DNA of 38,684 nucleotides, from the NCBI GenBank assembly GCA_963590165.1, contig CAVANO010000051.1, positions 1 to 38,684 on the forward strand, read 5' to 3'. The DNA comes from UBA11524 sp963590165. Its GTDB lineage: Bacteria > Bacillota > Clostridia > Christensenellales > Aristaeellaceae. A program made the position numbers and the translations under genes. This document shows, piece by piece, positions 37,675 to 38,684 of the stretch. The notes under the pieces are model-generated. The model was not told the origin of the DNA. It saw only the letters and a program-made list of their open reading frames with translations, and did no database searches. How positions within the stretch are numbered: the stretch's first letter is position 1; each line of letters opens with the position of its first letter.

Positions 37675-38646
37675 ATGAAAAAGGCATTCGATCAATTGAT
37701 CAGGCGAACATCTTTCCTGTGCATCATGGTGCTGCTGGCGCTTGTCTGCGGTTCTGCGGCGTGCAGGCTCGTGTATGCCGAAGATTCCGCCGGAGAACAG
37801 CCGGAAACAATTCTTGTCATCGAAGAGACCGAGCCGACCGCTGGCGAGCAGGAGCCCACTGTTGCGGAAGAGCCTGTCCCCGAGGAAAAAAACCTCGAAA
37901 ATGCCGAAGACATTGATGCCGGCAATGATGACAATGCCATTGATACCGGCAACGCCGGTGATCATGGGCAGGACGAGGATGACGAACTGCCGCAGTACAC
38001 CACATACACAATTGTGGAAGAGCGCCCCGAAACGGATATCACGACTGGCCGCTATAGCTGGAGCACAGACGAAGAAGGTGGTTCCGGTAATGACGGCGAA
38101 TACACCGATGACGTGGATTATGAGGATGACTACCGCGAAGACGCCGTTGACGGTTACGATGGCTGGATTGAAGACGGCGCCGGCTGGTTCACCTACGATG
38201 AGAACGGCAATGAGTACTGGGTTTCTGAACTGCCCGAAACATCCGATGATTGGGAACAGCAAGAGGAACAGGAAATCAATTTTAACACAGACGCGTATAC
38301 TGAAGAGTACCACGAAAGCTACTACGTCAACACATCACCAACAAATGCGGACACATCTGTGCCCGTGCAAAAGGCAAGCCAAAGCGGGCAGAACAATCAA
38401 AGCGTTTCCTATGCTCAGAATTCTAAGAAGCTCGTGGTCAGTATCACAGATCTCAAGTCTTACATTAATTCCCATCTTGAACTAAACGCTCAAAAAGAAG
38501 CCATTGCTAATAGTAGAAAGGCGCTTGACGCACTGAAAGAGCAAATTCTGAAACGAATGAGGCAAGCAACAGATGCTCACGAACTCGATCAATATAACAA
38601 TGACCTCTTAGAGCTTATTAAGGAAGATCTAAACTATACCCCGTAG
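37675..38646 (+). CDS. Acidic exported protein of unknown function
   Basis: A 323-residue protein. The signal peptide (about 1-35; positive MKKAFDQLIRR, then a hydrophobic run) ends near VYA-E. The mature part is very acidic to about residue 205, with Asp/Glu/Tyr/Trp-rich stretches (YTDDVDYEDDYRED, GWIEDGAGWFTYDENGNEYW). A Ser/Asn/Gln linker and a C-terminal helical, charge-balanced part (about 250-323; LEQ-type heptads around AQKEAIANSRKALDALKEQIL) follow. No catalytic motif or cell-wall anchor was recognised. GGAGGA lies six bases before the ATG. The last ~270 bases are poorer in G/C than the rest of the gene, suggesting a recent join. Nothing is annotated in the 38 bases after the stop. 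Confidence 0.8.
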   Translation: MKKAFDQLIRRTSFLCIMVLLALVCGSAACRLVYAEDSAGEQPETILVIEETEPTAGEQEPTVAEEPVPEEKNLENAEDIDAGNDDNAIDTGNAGDHGQDEDDELPQYTTYTIVEERPETDITTGRYSWSTDEEGGSGNDGEYTDDVDYEDDYREDAVDGYDGWIEDGAGWFTYDENGNEYWVSELPETSDDWEQQEEQEINFNTDAYTEEYHESYYVNTSPTNADTSVPVQKASQSGQNNQSVSYAQNSKKLVVSITDLKSYINSHLELNAQKEAIANSRKALDALKEQILKRMRQATDAHELDQYNNDLLELIKEDLNYTP

Positions 38647-38684
38647 AATGGACACGGGCTTTGGTTAGGCGGATGCTACGTCCC

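Overview
The window reads as a chromosomal segment of a moderately GC-rich Clostridia-type Firmicute, probably an uncultured gut lineage (inference). Supporting points are the ylm/divIVA division cluster (yggS-sepF-yggT-ylmH-divIVA), RqcH, RecD2, ThiT under a TPP riboswitch, CpsB/CpsD-type capsule regulators, two LCP proteins, AAGGAGG-type ribosome binding sites and TTGACA-N17-TATAAT promoters. No outer-membrane, phage, IS, tRNA or rRNA genes were seen.

Region 1 (1-11173, all minus strand) looks like one long operon read from a near-consensus promoter at 11145-11173. In transcription order it encodes an LCP ligase, an exported protein with an internal duplication, Wzz/CapA, the CpsD tyrosine kinase and the CpsB phosphatase. 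It then passes, through a 4-bp ATGA overlap, into a RiPP cassette: an S26 peptidase of the Ser/His kind, a radical SAM/SPASM maturase, two paralogous three-Cys precursor peptides, an HPr-kinase/PqqD fusion and an ABC exporter without a peptidase domain. It ends in the polyprenyl glycosylphosphotransferase that starts exopolysaccharide synthesis. Peptide modification and polysaccharide synthesis are thus interleaved in one transcription unit. This is the best candidate for an undescribed system.

Region 2 (11355-24181) is mostly housekeeping: an exported MBL hydrolase with a CofE-like ligase, glucose-6-phosphate isomerase, a secreted PIG-L/phosphodiester-glycosidase protein, YebC, DegV, an orphan OmpR-type regulator whose receiver has lost its phospho-acceptor Asp, TPP-riboswitch-controlled thiT, a YfbR-like nucleotidase with a TIM-barrel protein, and a second LCP protein. 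It holds two unexplained intergenic regions, 17074-17290 and 19255-19624.

Region 3 (24180-32536, minus strand) joins a degenerate anti-sigma factor and a SigB/F-type sigma factor to an HlyD-like protein and the division cluster, then rqcH. SepF carries a very long repeat-rich linker. Region 4 (32638-38646) holds aspartate kinase, RecD2, two tandem GNAT acetyltransferases and an acidic exported protein of unknown role.

A DNA-scale pattern crosses all regions. At six loci a 13-bp palindrome of form X5-TTC-X5' stands at the head of a 15-18 bp tandem array that repeats only the palindrome's right half. Some arrays are intergenic and terminator-like; others lie in frame inside linkers of SepF, DivIVA and the MBL protein. 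I know no named element with this architecture.
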